The notes: generated from the letters alone by a model not told the origin. A stretch of 64,000 bases of DNA from Phil1 sp964487565 (GCA_964487565.1 CAZARN010000002.1:159325-223324); one strand, 5' to 3'. Numbered from the stretch's first letter, positions 27,103-36,278 are shown. Numbers and translations are program-made.

Positions 27103-28253
27103 TTCAAGCCCTCACTCTCTTTCAAAACAAACTTGCGTGCGGACGCATCCGCGGCGATGATGGCTTCCTCGCTGTCGGCCGCGCCCGCGGGTATATGTTG
27201 AAGCGCCCGCTCCACGAGCGCGGGTATGTCGCAAAAACCGATCCTGCCCCGCATGAAAAGCTCGCCCGCCTGCTCGTTTGCGGCGCTGAACACGCACGGC
27301 GCAAGCCCCTCTTCCCTAAGCGCCGCATACGCAAGACGCAGCGCCGGGAAACGCTCCTCATCGGGTTTCTCAAACGTGATGCCCGAAAGCGAAGCAAGGT
27401 CGAGCCTGCCAAAGCCGCCGGGCTCCCTTTCGGGATACGTGAGGGCATAGCGTATCGCAAGCCGCATATCGGGCGCGGAAAGCTGCGCAATGATCGAATT
27501 GTCCGCATACTCCACCATGGAATGCACCACTGATTGCGGATGGATGAGCACGTCGATCATTTCCGGGGCAATATCAAAAAGATGCGCCGCCTCGATCACC
27601 TCAAGCCCCTTGTTGAACAGCGTTGCGGAATCAAGCGTCACCTTGCCGCCCATCTTCCATGTTGGATGCTTCATCGCATCCATGGGTCTGACGCGCATGA
27701 GCGCCTCTTTATTATATGTCCGGAACGGCCCGCCGGAAGCCGTGAGGATGAGTTTTTTGACGTCCTGCCTTCTTCCCGCCGCGAGGCACTGGAATATTGC
27801 GGACTGTTCGCTGTCGACGGGGATTATCTCCCCTTTGCCGGATTCGATCGCGGATTTTACAAGCGGAAGCGCGCAAACCACGCTTTCCTTGTTCGCAAGC
27901 GCAACGCGCCTGCCGCGTCGAAGCGCGGCGATGAGCGGCAGCGTGCCCGCGAAGCCGGATATCCCGTTGACGGCGATATCCGCCTCCCCGGACGCTGCGG
28001 CAACAAGCGCGGCGTCCCCCGCGCAGTAGAGCTTCGTGCCCTCCGGAAGACGCTTTTCGATTGAACGCGCCGCCGCTTCATCCGTAAGACAAACAAGCGC
28101 CGGGCGGAACTCCTCCGCCTGACGGAGCATCAGCTGCGCATTCGCATGCGCCAAAAGCACGCCGGCCGTGAATTCGCCGCCTGATGCGCGTATCACATCG
28201 AGCGTTTCGCGGCCGATCGAGCCTGTGCTTCCAAGAACTGCTATGCGTTTCAT
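27099..28253 (-). CDS. dxr: 1-deoxy-D-xylulose-5-phosphate reductoisomerase
   Basis: A 384-residue NADPH enzyme that makes MEP from DXP, the first committed step of the MEP pathway. GSTGSIG at residues 7-13 binds NADPH; the metal and substrate site is seen in PVDSEQSAIFQ and the flexible-loop region ILTASGGPF. The start ATG 28253 gives the standard MKRIAVLGSTG; GTG 28268 is an in-frame alternative, and neither has a clear Shine-Dalgarno. The stop overlaps rseP. Confidence 0.94.
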   Translation of the reverse strand: MKRIAVLGSTGSIGRETLDVIRASGGEFTAGVLLAHANAQLMLRQAEEFRPALVCLTDEAAARSIEKRLPEGTKLYCAGDAALVAAASGEADIAVNGISGFAGTLPLIAALRRGRRVALANKESVVCALPLVKSAIESGKGEIIPVDSEQSAIFQCLAAGRRQDVKKLILTASGGPFRTYNKEALMRVRPMDAMKHPTWKMGGKVTLDSATLFNKGLEVIEAAHLFDIAPEMIDVLIHPQSVVHSMVEYADNSIIAQLSAPDMRLAIRYALTYPEREPGGFGRLDLASLSGITFEKPDEERFPALRLAYAALREEGLAPCVFSAANEQAGELFMRGRIGFCDIPALVERALQHIPAGAADSEEAIIAADASARKFVLKESEGLN

Positions 28254-28271
28254 ATGCACATTATACACTTG

Positions 28272-29084
28272 TCAGCGCGGCCAGAGCATGAACACAGCGT
28301 AAACTAAAGGTGCGCAAAAAAGCACGCTGTCCAGCCTGTCCGTCATTCCGCCGTGGCCGGGAAATATGTTCCCGTAATCCTTGACGCCGGCATACCGTTT
28401 TATCGCGGATGCGAAAAGGTCGCCGAACTGACCCAGCACGCCGCAGAGGAAGCCGAGCATCATCAGTGGAATAAGCGCTTCCCCCGCCGGATAAAAATAC
28501 TGGAGGAAATATACGAGCGCGCCGCCCAAAGCCCCGCCGATGATCCCGCCCACGCCGCCCGCGACCGTCTTGTTCGGGCTGATATCGGGGCAAAGCTTTT
28601 TTTTGCCGAAGAGTCTTCCTATGAAGTACGCGACAGTGTCCCCCATGAGCGGCATCGCAAACGCGGAAAGCATGGCGACGCGGCTCCTGTTGAAGCCGTG
28701 CGGATCCTCCGCAAGCAGCATTATCACGACATAGAACACCACGGGGTAAATCATCAGCGCAAGGCCGAAAAGGGCCTCCTGCGTGTTGCGTTTGGGGTTG
28801 AGCACACGCTCCGCGCAAACCGACATCACACACGCGAGCCACACGAGGAAAACCGGCGTGAGCCCGTCGAGATTATATACAAGATAAAACACCGCCGCGA
28901 AGATGAAGGCGGGCAGACTGAAAACGCCGCGTTCGTTTCTTGTGAGCGCATGACGAAGCTCATAAACGGAAAGCAGCGCGGCGATGCTTATCACGGCGCA
29001 CTGATACCATCCCCCGAAAATGAGCACCGAGCATAAGAGTGCAATGAGTAAAACGGCAACAAGAATTCGTTTCAGCATTTTCAC
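28272..29084 (-). CDS. cdsA: Phosphatidate cytidylyltransferase
   Basis: A 270-residue membrane enzyme that makes CDP-diacylglycerol from phosphatidate and CTP, the precursor of bacterial phospholipids. It has about seven hydrophobic segments and ends with the CDP-transferase signature region (KRYAGVKDYGNIFPGHGG plus MTDRLDS). It starts at GTG 29084, overlapping the uppS stop (GTGA); ATG 29078 is an alternative. Confidence 0.94.
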   Translation of the reverse strand: MKMLKRILVAVLLIALLCSVLIFGGWYQCAVISIAALLSVYELRHALTRNERGVFSLPAFIFAAVFYLVYNLDGLTPVFLVWLACVMSVCAERVLNPKRNTQEALFGLALMIYPVVFYVVIMLLAEDPHGFNRSRVAMLSAFAMPLMGDTVAYFIGRLFGKKKLCPDISPNKTVAGGVGGIIGGALGGALVYFLQYFYPAGEALIPLMMLGFLCGVLGQFGDLFASAIKRYAGVKDYGNIFPGHGGMTDRLDSVLFCAPLVYAVFMLWPR

Positions 29085-29821
29085 TTCAGGGCGCCGAAGC
29101 GTCTGTTCCTCCCTGCAAAATCGCGAAGCGCCGCGATATAGAGTTCATCCGTAAAATCAGGCCAAAATGTATCCGTGAACTCCAGCTCGGCATACGCCGC
29201 CTGCAACAGCATGAAATTTGAAAGGCGTTTTTCGCCGCCGGTGCGGATGAGCAGATCCATATCCGGAACGTCCGGCACCCACAGGCGGGATGAAAGCATT
29301 TTTTCATCCACATCCTCCGCCCGTATCGCGCCGCGCTGCGCATCCATGGCGATGAGCCTTGCCGCATGGGCAAGCTCCGCACGGCTTCCGTAATTGAGGG
29401 CGATGTTCAGCTTAAGGCCCGTGTTGAGGGCTGTCTTCTCCATCGCCGCACGGCATGAGCGCGCAACGTTTTCGGGAAGTCCTTCCACGTCGCCCATCGC
29501 GCTTATGCGCACGTTGTTCGCATGGAGGGCTTCCACCTCGCTTGCGAAATAATCCATGAAAATGGAAAAGAGCGCGTCCACCTCCATCCTCGGGCGTTTC
29601 CAGTTTTCTGTTGAAAACGCATAGAGAGACAGCGCCTCCATACCGATATCGGAGCTTAAGCGTATAATGCCGCGCAGCCTTTCCGTGCCGGCGCGGTGTC
29701 CCATTGCGCGTGGCATGGAGCGCGCGGCAGCCCACCGGCCGTTGCCGTCCATAATAATTCCGACATGCTTCGGCATGGGCGTGAGCTGCGCCTTTAGCTT
29801 TTGTATCTCTTCGCCAGTCAC
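29081..29821 (-). CDS. uppS: Undecaprenyl diphosphate synthase
   Basis: A 246-residue cis-prenyltransferase that makes the C55 carrier lipid for peptidoglycan. IMDGNGRWA at residues 23-31 holds the catalytic Asp (D25); YAFSTENWKRP and the C-terminal DLLIRTGGEKRLSNF are family signatures. It starts at GTG overlapping the stop of the small upstream gene and ends overlapping cdsA. Confidence 0.95.
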   Translation of the reverse strand: MTGEEIQKLKAQLTPMPKHVGIIMDGNGRWAAARSMPRAMGHRAGTERLRGIIRLSSDIGMEALSLYAFSTENWKRPRMEVDALFSIFMDYFASEVEALHANNVRISAMGDVEGLPENVARSCRAAMEKTALNTGLKLNIALNYGSRAELAHAARLIAMDAQRGAIRAEDVDEKMLSSRLWVPDVPDMDLLIRTGGEKRLSNFMLLQAAYAELEFTDTFWPDFTDELYIAALRDFAGRNRRFGALK

Positions 29822-30036
29822 TTTTCGCTTCCTTCGCCGTTATAGTCCACGTCCGTGCGGAACACGGCATAAACAAGCTCAACCGAATTCCCGCCCGTCG
29901 GACGCTGGCGCACGACGCGCTTCTCGTTTCCCGCAAGGCCTTTTCGGCTCGCGGTCTCAACGCATGTCACGCCGACGCCTTCCCGGGCGAGAAGTTCGAT
30001 CGCTTTATTCAGTTCGAGGCCTAGCACCCCGGTCAA
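29818..30036 (-). CDS. Small PASTA-like protein of unknown function
   Basis: A 72-residue protein between frr and uppS. It starts at TTG overlapping the frr stop (TTGA) and its stop overlaps the uppS start (GTGA), so the frame is locked into the operon. The sequence resembles a single PASTA repeat: an N-terminal helix LGLELNKAIELLAREG, a strand, VVRQRPTGGNSVELVYAVF. There is no signal peptide or membrane segment, which is odd for PASTA domains, usually extracellular parts of Ser/Thr kinases and PBPs. Function unknown; the family link is tentative. Confidence 0.7.
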   Translation of the reverse strand: MTGVLGLELNKAIELLAREGVGVTCVETASRKGLAGNEKRVVRQRPTGGNSVELVYAVFRTDVDYNGEGSEK

Positions 30037-30584
30037 ACCTGCATTATCTCCTTCTCCTTGTCGGCAAGGATCTTGTCTATATCCTTTATGGAAGCGTCCG
30101 TCTGCTTCTGGATCTGCTCTTCCATCTTCTTGAGGTCATCCTCGGTCATCTCGCCCGTCTTCTGTGATTTCTTAGCCTGCTCCACGGCGTCGCGGCGTAT
30201 ATTGCGCGTTGCGACCTTCGCGTCCTCGCCCATCTTTTTCACGTTTTTAACAAGCTCCTTGCGGCGCTCCTCCGTGAGTGTCGGGAATATGAGGCGGATG
30301 TTCTTGCCGTCGTTGCCGGGGTTGATGCCGAGATCGCTCTTCTGTATGGCCTTCTCGATCGCGTTTACCATCGAAGGATCATATGGGGAAATGACAAGCT
30401 GTCTTGCCTCGGGCGTTGATATGTTGCCGACCTGTGTCAGCGGCGTAGGCGTGCCGTAATAATCCACCATTATCCGCTCGAGCACCTGAGGATTTGCACG
30501 GCCAGCACGCAGGGTTGCAAGTTCCCTCGTGAGAGAGGCCACGGTTTTTGTCATTTTATCCTTTGCGAATTCCAATGCGTCCAT
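30033..30584 (-). CDS. frr: Ribosome recycling factor
   Basis: A 183-residue protein that splits post-termination ribosomes together with EF-G. The family pattern is present: LATLRAGRANPQVLERIMVD, the hinge with TPLTQVGNIS, and the long C-terminal helices with RRDAVEQAKK. Length is standard. A clean AGGAGG site precedes the ATG. pyrH lies 66 nt upstream in the same direction. Confidence 0.97.
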   Translation of the reverse strand: MDALEFAKDKMTKTVASLTRELATLRAGRANPQVLERIMVDYYGTPTPLTQVGNISTPEARQLVISPYDPSMVNAIEKAIQKSDLGINPGNDGKNIRLIFPTLTEERRKELVKNVKKMGEDAKVATRNIRRDAVEQAKKSQKTGEMTEDDLKKMEEQIQKQTDASIKDIDKILADKEKEIMQV

Positions 30585-30650
30585 ATTTGCCTCCTGTTGA
30601 GTTTATCTTTGGTAGGAATGCTTAATTTAATTGTACCCAATATGGCGTTC

Positions 30651-31346
30651 TTAGTCAATCAAAGTTCCCACTTTGGCGCCCGACGCCGCTTTTAATATGC
30701 TCTCCTCATCGTTCATCGCAAAAACGAGGATAGGTATCTTCTGCTCGCGGCAGAGCGTTATTGCCGTGATGTCTGTGGCCTTGAGGTCGCGCTCTATCAC
30801 CTCGTCATACGAAAGATGCTCGTAGCGCACGGCGGAAGGATCCTTCTTCGGGTCGGCCGAATAAACGCCGTCCACGTTTTTTGCAAGCAGCAGCGCGTCG
30901 GCCCGCGTCTCGCACGCCTTGAGCGCGGCGGCCGTATCCGTTGAGAAGAACGGCAGGCCCGACCCCGCGGCAAATATCGCGACACGGCCCTGGGCAAAGG
31001 TTTCCTCCGCGCGAAGCGATGTGAACGTGTCGCACACGCGCTCCATCGGTATTGAGGAAAACAGCCTGCACGGCACGCGAAGCTCCGTAAGCATCGCCTC
31101 CATCGCCATGGAGTTTATCACCGTCGCCAGCATGCCCATCTGATCCGCGCGGTTGCGGTCCATGCTGCCGGAACTTCTTCCGCGCCATATGTTGCCGCCG
31201 CCGATGGTGACGCCGACCTCGACCCCCGCATCGTTGAGGGCCTTTATCTCCGCGGCAATTTTGCGCGCCGCGTCAAAATCCACGACCTCCGCGCCGCCCA
31301 TCGCCTCGCCCGAAAGCTTGAGGGATATGCGCTTGAATTTCAACAT
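30651..31346 (-). CDS. pyrH: UMP kinase
   Basis: A 231-residue hexameric UMP kinase of the amino-acid kinase fold, making UDP from UMP. LKLSGEAM near residue 6 and GGGNIWRG near 49 bind phosphate; DGVYSADPKKDPSA near 160 is the UMPK signature. A GGAGG site precedes the ATG. A weak terminator separates it from tsf. Confidence 0.96.
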   Translation of the reverse strand: MLKFKRISLKLSGEAMGGAEVVDFDAARKIAAEIKALNDAGVEVGVTIGGGNIWRGRSSGSMDRNRADQMGMLATVINSMAMEAMLTELRVPCRLFSSIPMERVCDTFTSLRAEETFAQGRVAIFAAGSGLPFFSTDTAAALKACETRADALLLAKNVDGVYSADPKKDPSAVRYEHLSYDEVIERDLKATDITAITLCREQKIPILVFAMNDEESILKAASGAKVGTLID

Positions 31347-31376
31347 TTTTTACCTCCGGATCCGTAAAAGGATATG

Positions 31377-31402
31377 AAAAGGGGAACACAGGCGTGTTCC
31401 CC
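31377..31402 (-). terminator. Weak intrinsic terminator between tsf and pyrH
   Basis: On the minus strand GGGGAACAC-GCCT-GTGTTCCCC followed by only four T. It probably lowers, rather than stops, transcription into pyrH-frr and beyond. Confidence 0.65.
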
Positions 31403-31414
31403 CTCTTTATAAGC

Positions 31415-32074
31415 TTATTTCTGCATCTGGCCCATGACTTCGTTCACGAAATCATCATGGCGCTTTTCAAGGCCCTCGCCCATCTCGTAACGCACGAAAC
31501 GGCGGATGCTGATCTTCTCGCCGATCTTGGCAACGGCTGCGTTGACCATCTGACCGACCGTCTGATCCGGATCCTTGACAAAGGGCTGCTCCATAAGAAC
31601 GACCTCTTTATAATACTTCTCGATGCGGCCTTCCACCATCTTGTCTATGATGGCGGCGGGCTTGTTCTTGAGCTTCTCGTCGTTCATTGCCTGCTCGCGG
31701 ATGATGGTCTTCTCATGCTCGATATCATCCTGATTGACCTCTTCCTTGCTGATGCAGGTGGGCTTCGCGGCGGCGATGTGCATCGCAATATCATGCACGA
31801 GGGTCTTGAACGCATCGGTCTTCGCAACGAAGTCCGTTTCGCAGTTGACCTCGACGAGCACACCGATCTTGCCGCCAAGATGGATGTAAGAATCCACAAT
31901 GCCTTCGGCGGCGATGCGGGAAGCCTTCTTGGCTGAGGCCGCAAGGCTCTTCTCGCGCAGATAATCCATGGCTTTGCCCATGTCGCCGTCGGTCTCGACG
32001 AGAGCGCGCTTGCAATCCATCATGCCGGCGCCGCTCATCTCACGCAGGGTCATCACGTCTTTTGCTGTGAACAT
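31415..32074 (-). CDS. tsf: Translation elongation factor Ts
   Basis: A 219-residue nucleotide exchange factor for EF-Tu. The N-terminal UBA-like domain (VMTLREMSGAGMMDCKRAL) and the core with CETDFVAKTD, the EF-Tu contact, are present. It is shorter than the roughly 280-290 residues of many Bacillota because most of one core subdomain is absent, as in short EF-Ts forms. The ATG at 32074 has an AGGAGG site. Confidence 0.95.
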   Translation of the reverse strand: MFTAKDVMTLREMSGAGMMDCKRALVETDGDMGKAMDYLREKSLAASAKKASRIAAEGIVDSYIHLGGKIGVLVEVNCETDFVAKTDAFKTLVHDIAMHIAAAKPTCISKEEVNQDDIEHEKTIIREQAMNDEKLKNKPAAIIDKMVEGRIEKYYKEVVLMEQPFVKDPDQTVGQMVNAAVAKIGEKISIRRFVRYEMGEGLEKRHDDFVNEVMGQMQK

Positions 32075-32102
32075 CAATCTATTCCTCCTGTGCCTTGCTC
32101 TC

Positions 32103-32846
32103 TCAAAAATCGTCCTCGTCCTTGGCGGGAGCTTCCTGCTCCGCAGCAGCGTCTTCCATCTGCTCGCCCTGACGGCCTTCAAGCACCGCGTCCGCCATCT
32201 TGGAGGCGATGAGCTTCACCGCACGGATAGCGTCGTCGTTGCCGGGGATGGGGTAATCGACTTCGTCCGGATCGCAGTTGGTATCAACGATCGCAACCAC
32301 GGGGATGCCGAGCGCGCGGGCTTCCAGTATGGCGATATGCTCCTTGCGGGGGTCGACAACGAACACCGCGCTGGGGAGCTTCTTCATATCCTTGATGCCG
32401 CCGAGGTTCTTCTCGAGCTTTTCCTGCTCGGCCTTGAGCTTGATGACTTCCTTCTTGGGCAGGAAGGCGAAATCGCCGTCCGCTTCCATCTTCTCGATCT
32501 TGCGCAGCTTCGCGATGCGGCCCTGGATGGTCTTGAAGTTGGTGAGCATGCCGCCCAGCCAGCGCTGATTGACATAGTACATGTCGCAGCGCTTTGCTTC
32601 CTGCTCGATGGACTCCTGCGCCTGCTTCTTCGTGCCGACGAACAGCACGGTGCCGTTGTCCATGGCGATATCGCGCACGAAATAGTACGCTTCGTCGATC
32701 TTCTTCACGGTCTTCTGCAAGTCGATGATGTAGATACCGTTGCGCTCGGTGAAGATGTATTCCTTCATCTTCGGGTTCCAGCGGCGGGTCTGATGACCGA
32801 AATGGACACCTGCTTCAAGAAGCTGCTTCATGGAAATTACTGACAT
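32103..32846 (-). CDS. rpsB: 30S ribosomal protein S2
   Basis: A 247-residue S2 protein. KQLLEAGVHFGHQTRRWNPK at the N-terminus and GIPVVAIVDTNCDPDEVDYP in the C-terminal half are S2 signatures. The tail is acidic (EQEAPAKDEDDF). It is the first gene of the long operon leading to polC, with a strong AGGAGG site, a consensus promoter and a structured leader of about 135 nt. Confidence 0.97.
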   Translation of the reverse strand: MSVISMKQLLEAGVHFGHQTRRWNPKMKEYIFTERNGIYIIDLQKTVKKIDEAYYFVRDIAMDNGTVLFVGTKKQAQESIEQEAKRCDMYYVNQRWLGGMLTNFKTIQGRIAKLRKIEKMEADGDFAFLPKKEVIKLKAEQEKLEKNLGGIKDMKKLPSAVFVVDPRKEHIAILEARALGIPVVAIVDTNCDPDEVDYPIPGNDDAIRAVKLIASKMADAVLEGRQGEQMEDAAAEQEAPAKDEDDF

Positions 32847-32849
32847 AAA

Positions 32850-32985
32850 AAAACCTCCTCGTTTTTAGTCCTCCCCACGCATCATCCCCCGAAGGAAGCC
32901 GAACAGGCACGAGCCTCGAAGTCCGCATGGGTGCGTATTTTTTGAAATTACGCGGGCGCGCCAATCCATGTCCCGGTGCGCCAAC
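32850..32985 (-). promoter_or_regulatory. Structured 5' leader of rpsB, possible S2 autoregulatory element
   Basis: The transcript from the promoter at 32990-33018 has about 135 untranslated nt. Within it are GCGTA...TACGC, AGGC-TCGT-GCCT, and a long-range ACGCA...TGCGT pair closing them. This fits a ribosomal-protein leader bound by S2, but I could not match a known consensus. Confidence 0.45.
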
Positions 32986-32989
32986 GTGG

Positions 32990-33018
32990 ATTATATCACA
33001 GGAAGCCGCCCCGTGCAA
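32990..33018 (-). promoter_or_regulatory. Promoter of the rpsB-polC operon
   Basis: On the minus strand TTGCAC (33018-33013), a 17-nt spacer, TATAAT (32995-32990). Confidence 0.85.
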
Positions 33019-33081
33019 GGGAAAATGCGGCCGGCAGGCATAAAAAAACGCGCTCTCAGGCACAAACGCCGCGCCGCAAAT

Positions 33082-33119
33082 AAAAAACGGAGGGAAAGGC
33101 GCAAGCCTCTTCCTCCGTT
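33082..33119 (-). terminator. Terminator of the thrS-DUF1292-LD-carboxypeptidase operon
   Basis: On the minus strand AACGGAGGAAGAGGC-TTGC-GCCTTTCCCTCCGTT, then TTTTA. The 15-bp stem has one mismatch region. Confidence 0.88.
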
Positions 33120-33129
33120 GCAGATACGG

Positions 33130-34047
33130 TCATTTTTCAAAGAACACGCCCTTGTCGGCGTCCATTTGAAATTCGACGCCCATCGGAAGACTCATCGAAG
33201 GCGCGCAGTGTCCGCAGACGATGTTTGTTATCACGGGCTTGCCGCAGGGCTTGATCAGATCGTCGAACACCTCGTCAAGGGTAAGGGAATCCTCGCCCTC
33301 GTTCGGATTGCAGTCCGTGAACTGTCCGAGCAGTATGCCCGCGCAGTCGTCGAATTTTCCGGCGTTGCGAAGCGAGGTGAGGAAGCCGTCCACGCGGTAA
33401 GGTCTTTCATGCACCTCCTCGATGAACAGCAGCCTGCCCTTCGTATCGATCTCCCACGGCGTGCCGAGCGACGCCACAAGCAGCGAAAGATTGCCGCCGG
33501 TCAGCCTGCCTTCCGCCACGCCGCCGTTGAGCTTTCCGCGCTCGCGCCCGGCCGGATTCGCATAGTCCGTCTTTTTGCCGAACATGCGCGCCTCGAGCGA
33601 CGCCATGGAGTATTCGTCGGCCCCTTCGCCGAGCATGTCGGAGCTTGGCATTATGCAATGATACGCCGCAAAGCCGCAGTTCTGTGTGAACGCCGTAAGG
33701 AATGCCGTGATATCGCTGTATCCGCCGAAAAATTTCGGGTTCGCGCGTATTACGTCAAAATCGAGGAGCGGCAGTATCCTGTGTCCGCCGTAACCGCCCC
33801 TTGCGCACCATATGCCGTCGATCGACCTGTCGCCGAAGGCGCGGTTTATATCCGCCGCACGCAGCTCGTCGCTTCCGGCAAGATAAGCCCTCCGCGCGCT
33901 TGCGCTCTCATAAACCACGGGTTCAAAGCCCATTCTTTCCATCGCCTTGACGCTCTTTTCAAGCTGGCCTTCGCCGATGGGGCTTGACGGGCAGATGAGG
34001 GCAACGCGCGCGCCGTAATGGAGCACCGGCCTTGTGAGCTCAGTCAT
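33130..34047 (-). CDS. ldcA: LD-carboxypeptidase (peptidase family S66)
   Basis: A 305-residue serine peptidase that removes the terminal D-Ala from tetrapeptide stems of recycled or mature peptidoglycan. The S66 signatures are GGYGGHR near residue 84 and GYSDIT with the nucleophile S111; the Glu and His of the triad fit FIEEVHERPYR and VCGHCAPS. The start MTELTRPVL was chosen because earlier in-frame codons run through the DUF1292 gene. It overlaps that gene by 8 nt. Confidence 0.9.
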   Translation of the reverse strand: MTELTRPVLHYGARVALICPSSPIGEGQLEKSVKAMERMGFEPVVYESASARRAYLAGSDELRAADINRAFGDRSIDGIWCARGGYGGHRILPLLDFDVIRANPKFFGGYSDITAFLTAFTQNCGFAAYHCIMPSSDMLGEGADEYSMASLEARMFGKKTDYANPAGRERGKLNGGVAEGRLTGGNLSLLVASLGTPWEIDTKGRLLFIEEVHERPYRVDGFLTSLRNAGKFDDCAGILLGQFTDCNPNEGEDSLTLDEVFDDLIKPCGKPVITNIVCGHCAPSMSLPMGVEFQMDADKGVFFEK

Positions 34048-34324
34048 CTTCTCCGTCTTCCTTTCCTTCAAGCTCATCCATCGCGTCGAGGAATTCCTCA
34101 AACACTTCGTCGAGCAGTATCTCGTTGTCTATCGGCACATACACGTCCGCGCCGTCCTTATACTCGATATGAAGGAGCAGCACCTCGGCCTCTTCGTCCT
34201 CGGCCTCTTCTTCCGGGACGAGCGCGACATAGCGCTCCCCCTCATATACGAATGTCAGGACATGCTCGAAGCGGGCTTCCTCGCCGTTCTCGTCAAGCAG
34301 TACGACGATATCTTTCTCCTCCAT
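34040..34324 (-). CDS. DUF1292 family protein
   Basis: A 94-residue, very acidic protein of the DUF1292 family common in Bacillota: EKDIVVLLDENGEEARFEHV, then YVALVPEEE. Function is unknown. The start ATG 34324 has a perfect GAGGAGG site inside the end of thrS; thrS ends 10 nt upstream. It overlaps the LD-carboxypeptidase gene. Confidence 0.85.
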   Translation of the reverse strand: MEEKDIVVLLDENGEEARFEHVLTFVYEGERYVALVPEEEAEDEEAEVLLLHIEYKDGADVYVPIDNEILLDEVFEEFLDAMDELEGKEDGEDD

Positions 34325-34334
34325 TTCGGCCTCC

Positions 34335-36248
34335 TCACTCATCAAGCGCGCGGGTGCTTATCTCGTTGGATACCTTGCGGGCAAACGCATCGAAGGTCAT
34401 CGTGCCGAGATCGCCCTTGCTGCGCGAACGCACCGCGACGACGCCGTTTTCGACTTCCTTGTCGCCGATGATGAGCATATACGGGATCTTCTGCACCTGC
34501 GCCTCGCGGATCTTGAAGCCGATCTTCTCGTTGCGGATATCGGTCTCCACGCGGATACCCACGGCGTCAAGCTTTTTGGCGATCTCTTCAGCAGCGTCCT
34601 TCGTGCGGTCGGTCATGGCCATGACCTTGACCTGCACAGGCGCAAGCCAGGTGGGGAACGCGCCCGCGAAATGCTCCGTTATGACGCCGATGAAGCGCTC
34701 GATGGAGCCGAAAACCACGCGATGGATCATCACGGGGCAGACCTTGCCGCCGTTGTTGTCCGTATACTCAAGGTTGAAGCGGCCGGGGAGCTGATAGTCA
34801 AGCTGTATCGTACCGCACTGCCATGTGCGGCCGAGCGAATCCTCGATATGGAAATCGAGCTTCGGGCCGTAGAACGCGCCGTCGCCCGGATTGACGACGT
34901 ATTTCTTGCCCACCGAGGTTATGGCGTCTGCAAGAGCGTTCGTGGCGATGTCCCAATCCTCAACGGAACCGATATGATCCTCCGGCATCGTTGAAAGCTC
35001 GATCGTATAGGGCAGGCCGAAGAGCGAATACACCTCGTCGAAAAGCTGCGCTATGCGGATGACCTCATCCTTTATCTGATCCTTTGCAAGCAGGATATGC
35101 GCGTCGTCCTGCGTGAAGCAGCGCACGCGGAACATGCCGTGCAGCGCGCCGGAAAGCTCATGCCTGTGCACGAGGCCCAGTTCGCCGTAACGCAGCGGCA
35201 GTTCGCGGTATGAATGCGGCGCAAGATCATAAACGAGGATGCTGCCCGGGCAGTTCATGGGCTTTATCGCGAAATCCTCCTCGTCGATGACGGTCGTATA
35301 CATGTTGTCCTTGTAATGCTCCCAGTGACCCGAAGTCTCCCACAGGGTGCGGCGCATTATCTGCGGGGTTGATATCTCAAGATACTGCCACTTCTTGTGC
35401 ACCTCGCGCCAGTACTCGATGAGCGTGTTTTTGAGCACCATTCCCTTTGGCAGATAAAACGGGAAGCCCGGCGCCTCGTCGCGGAACGCGAACAGACCCA
35501 GCTCGCGGCCGAGTTTGCGGTGATCGCGCTTCTTGGCCTCCTCGATGCGGGCAAGATACTCGTCAAGATCGGCCTTCTTTTCAAACGCCGTCGCGTATAT
35601 CCTCTGGAGCATCTTGTTCTTCTCGCTGCCGCGCCAGTATGCGCCGGCGATGCTCATTATCTTTATGTTCTTCACGCGGCCCGTGCTTTCAACGTGAGGG
35701 CCGGCGCACAGATCGACGAAGTCGCCCTGCTTGTAAAAGCTGATGACGGCGTCCTCCGGCAGATCGCGGATAAGCTCCACCTTGTAAGGCTCGCCGAGCT
35801 TTTCCATATAAGCGATGGCTTCCTCGCGGGGCAGCTCAAAGCGCTCGAGCGGCATATTCTCCTTCTCGATCTTTTCCATTTCCTTCTCGATGAGGGCGAA
35901 GTCGTCCGGCGTGAAGGTATGCTCCGTATCAAAGTCATAATAGAACCCGTTTTCGATGGCGGGGCCTATGGCAAGCTTCGTTTCCGGGAAAAGGCGCTTC
36001 ACGGCCTGCGCGAGGATATGCGAGCCTGTGTGGCGGAACGTCCAGCGGCCGTCCTCATCCTCAAAGGTCAGAAGCTTGAGCGCGCAGTCGTGATCGATGG
36101 GCGCGAATGCGTCGCGGCGATGTCCGTCTATCTCGCAGCCCAGCGTGGCTTTCTTCAAGCGGGGGCTGATCGATTCCGCAACGTCGAGCGCGGAAACATT
36201 CGCTTCATACTCCTTCACGGAGCCGTCCGGCAGTGTAATGTGTATCAT
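34335..36248 (-). CDS. thrS: Threonine--tRNA ligase
   Basis: A 637-residue class II synthetase. In order: TGS domain (1-60), second additional domain with the editing site (about 65-230), catalytic core with motif 2 region FRVRCFTQDDAHIL, zinc ligand cysteine in MNCPGSIL, and the anticodon-binding domain (about 540-637). The start MIHITLPDGS has GGAGG 7 nt upstream; the open frame continues into the T-box leader, which is not translated. Expression is controlled by the threonine T-box upstream. Confidence 0.97.
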   Translation of the reverse strand: MIHITLPDGSVKEYEANVSALDVAESISPRLKKATLGCEIDGHRRDAFAPIDHDCALKLLTFEDEDGRWTFRHTGSHILAQAVKRLFPETKLAIGPAIENGFYYDFDTEHTFTPDDFALIEKEMEKIEKENMPLERFELPREEAIAYMEKLGEPYKVELIRDLPEDAVISFYKQGDFVDLCAGPHVESTGRVKNIKIMSIAGAYWRGSEKNKMLQRIYATAFEKKADLDEYLARIEEAKKRDHRKLGRELGLFAFRDEAPGFPFYLPKGMVLKNTLIEYWREVHKKWQYLEISTPQIMRRTLWETSGHWEHYKDNMYTTVIDEEDFAIKPMNCPGSILVYDLAPHSYRELPLRYGELGLVHRHELSGALHGMFRVRCFTQDDAHILLAKDQIKDEVIRIAQLFDEVYSLFGLPYTIELSTMPEDHIGSVEDWDIATNALADAITSVGKKYVVNPGDGAFYGPKLDFHIEDSLGRTWQCGTIQLDYQLPGRFNLEYTDNNGGKVCPVMIHRVVFGSIERFIGVITEHFAGAFPTWLAPVQVKVMAMTDRTKDAAEEIAKKLDAVGIRVETDIRNEKIGFKIREAQVQKIPYMLIIGDKEVENGVVAVRSRSKGDLGTMTFDAFARKVSNEISTRALDE

Positions 36249-36278
36249 TTTAATCCTCCATGTGTAAATTACTGGTAT

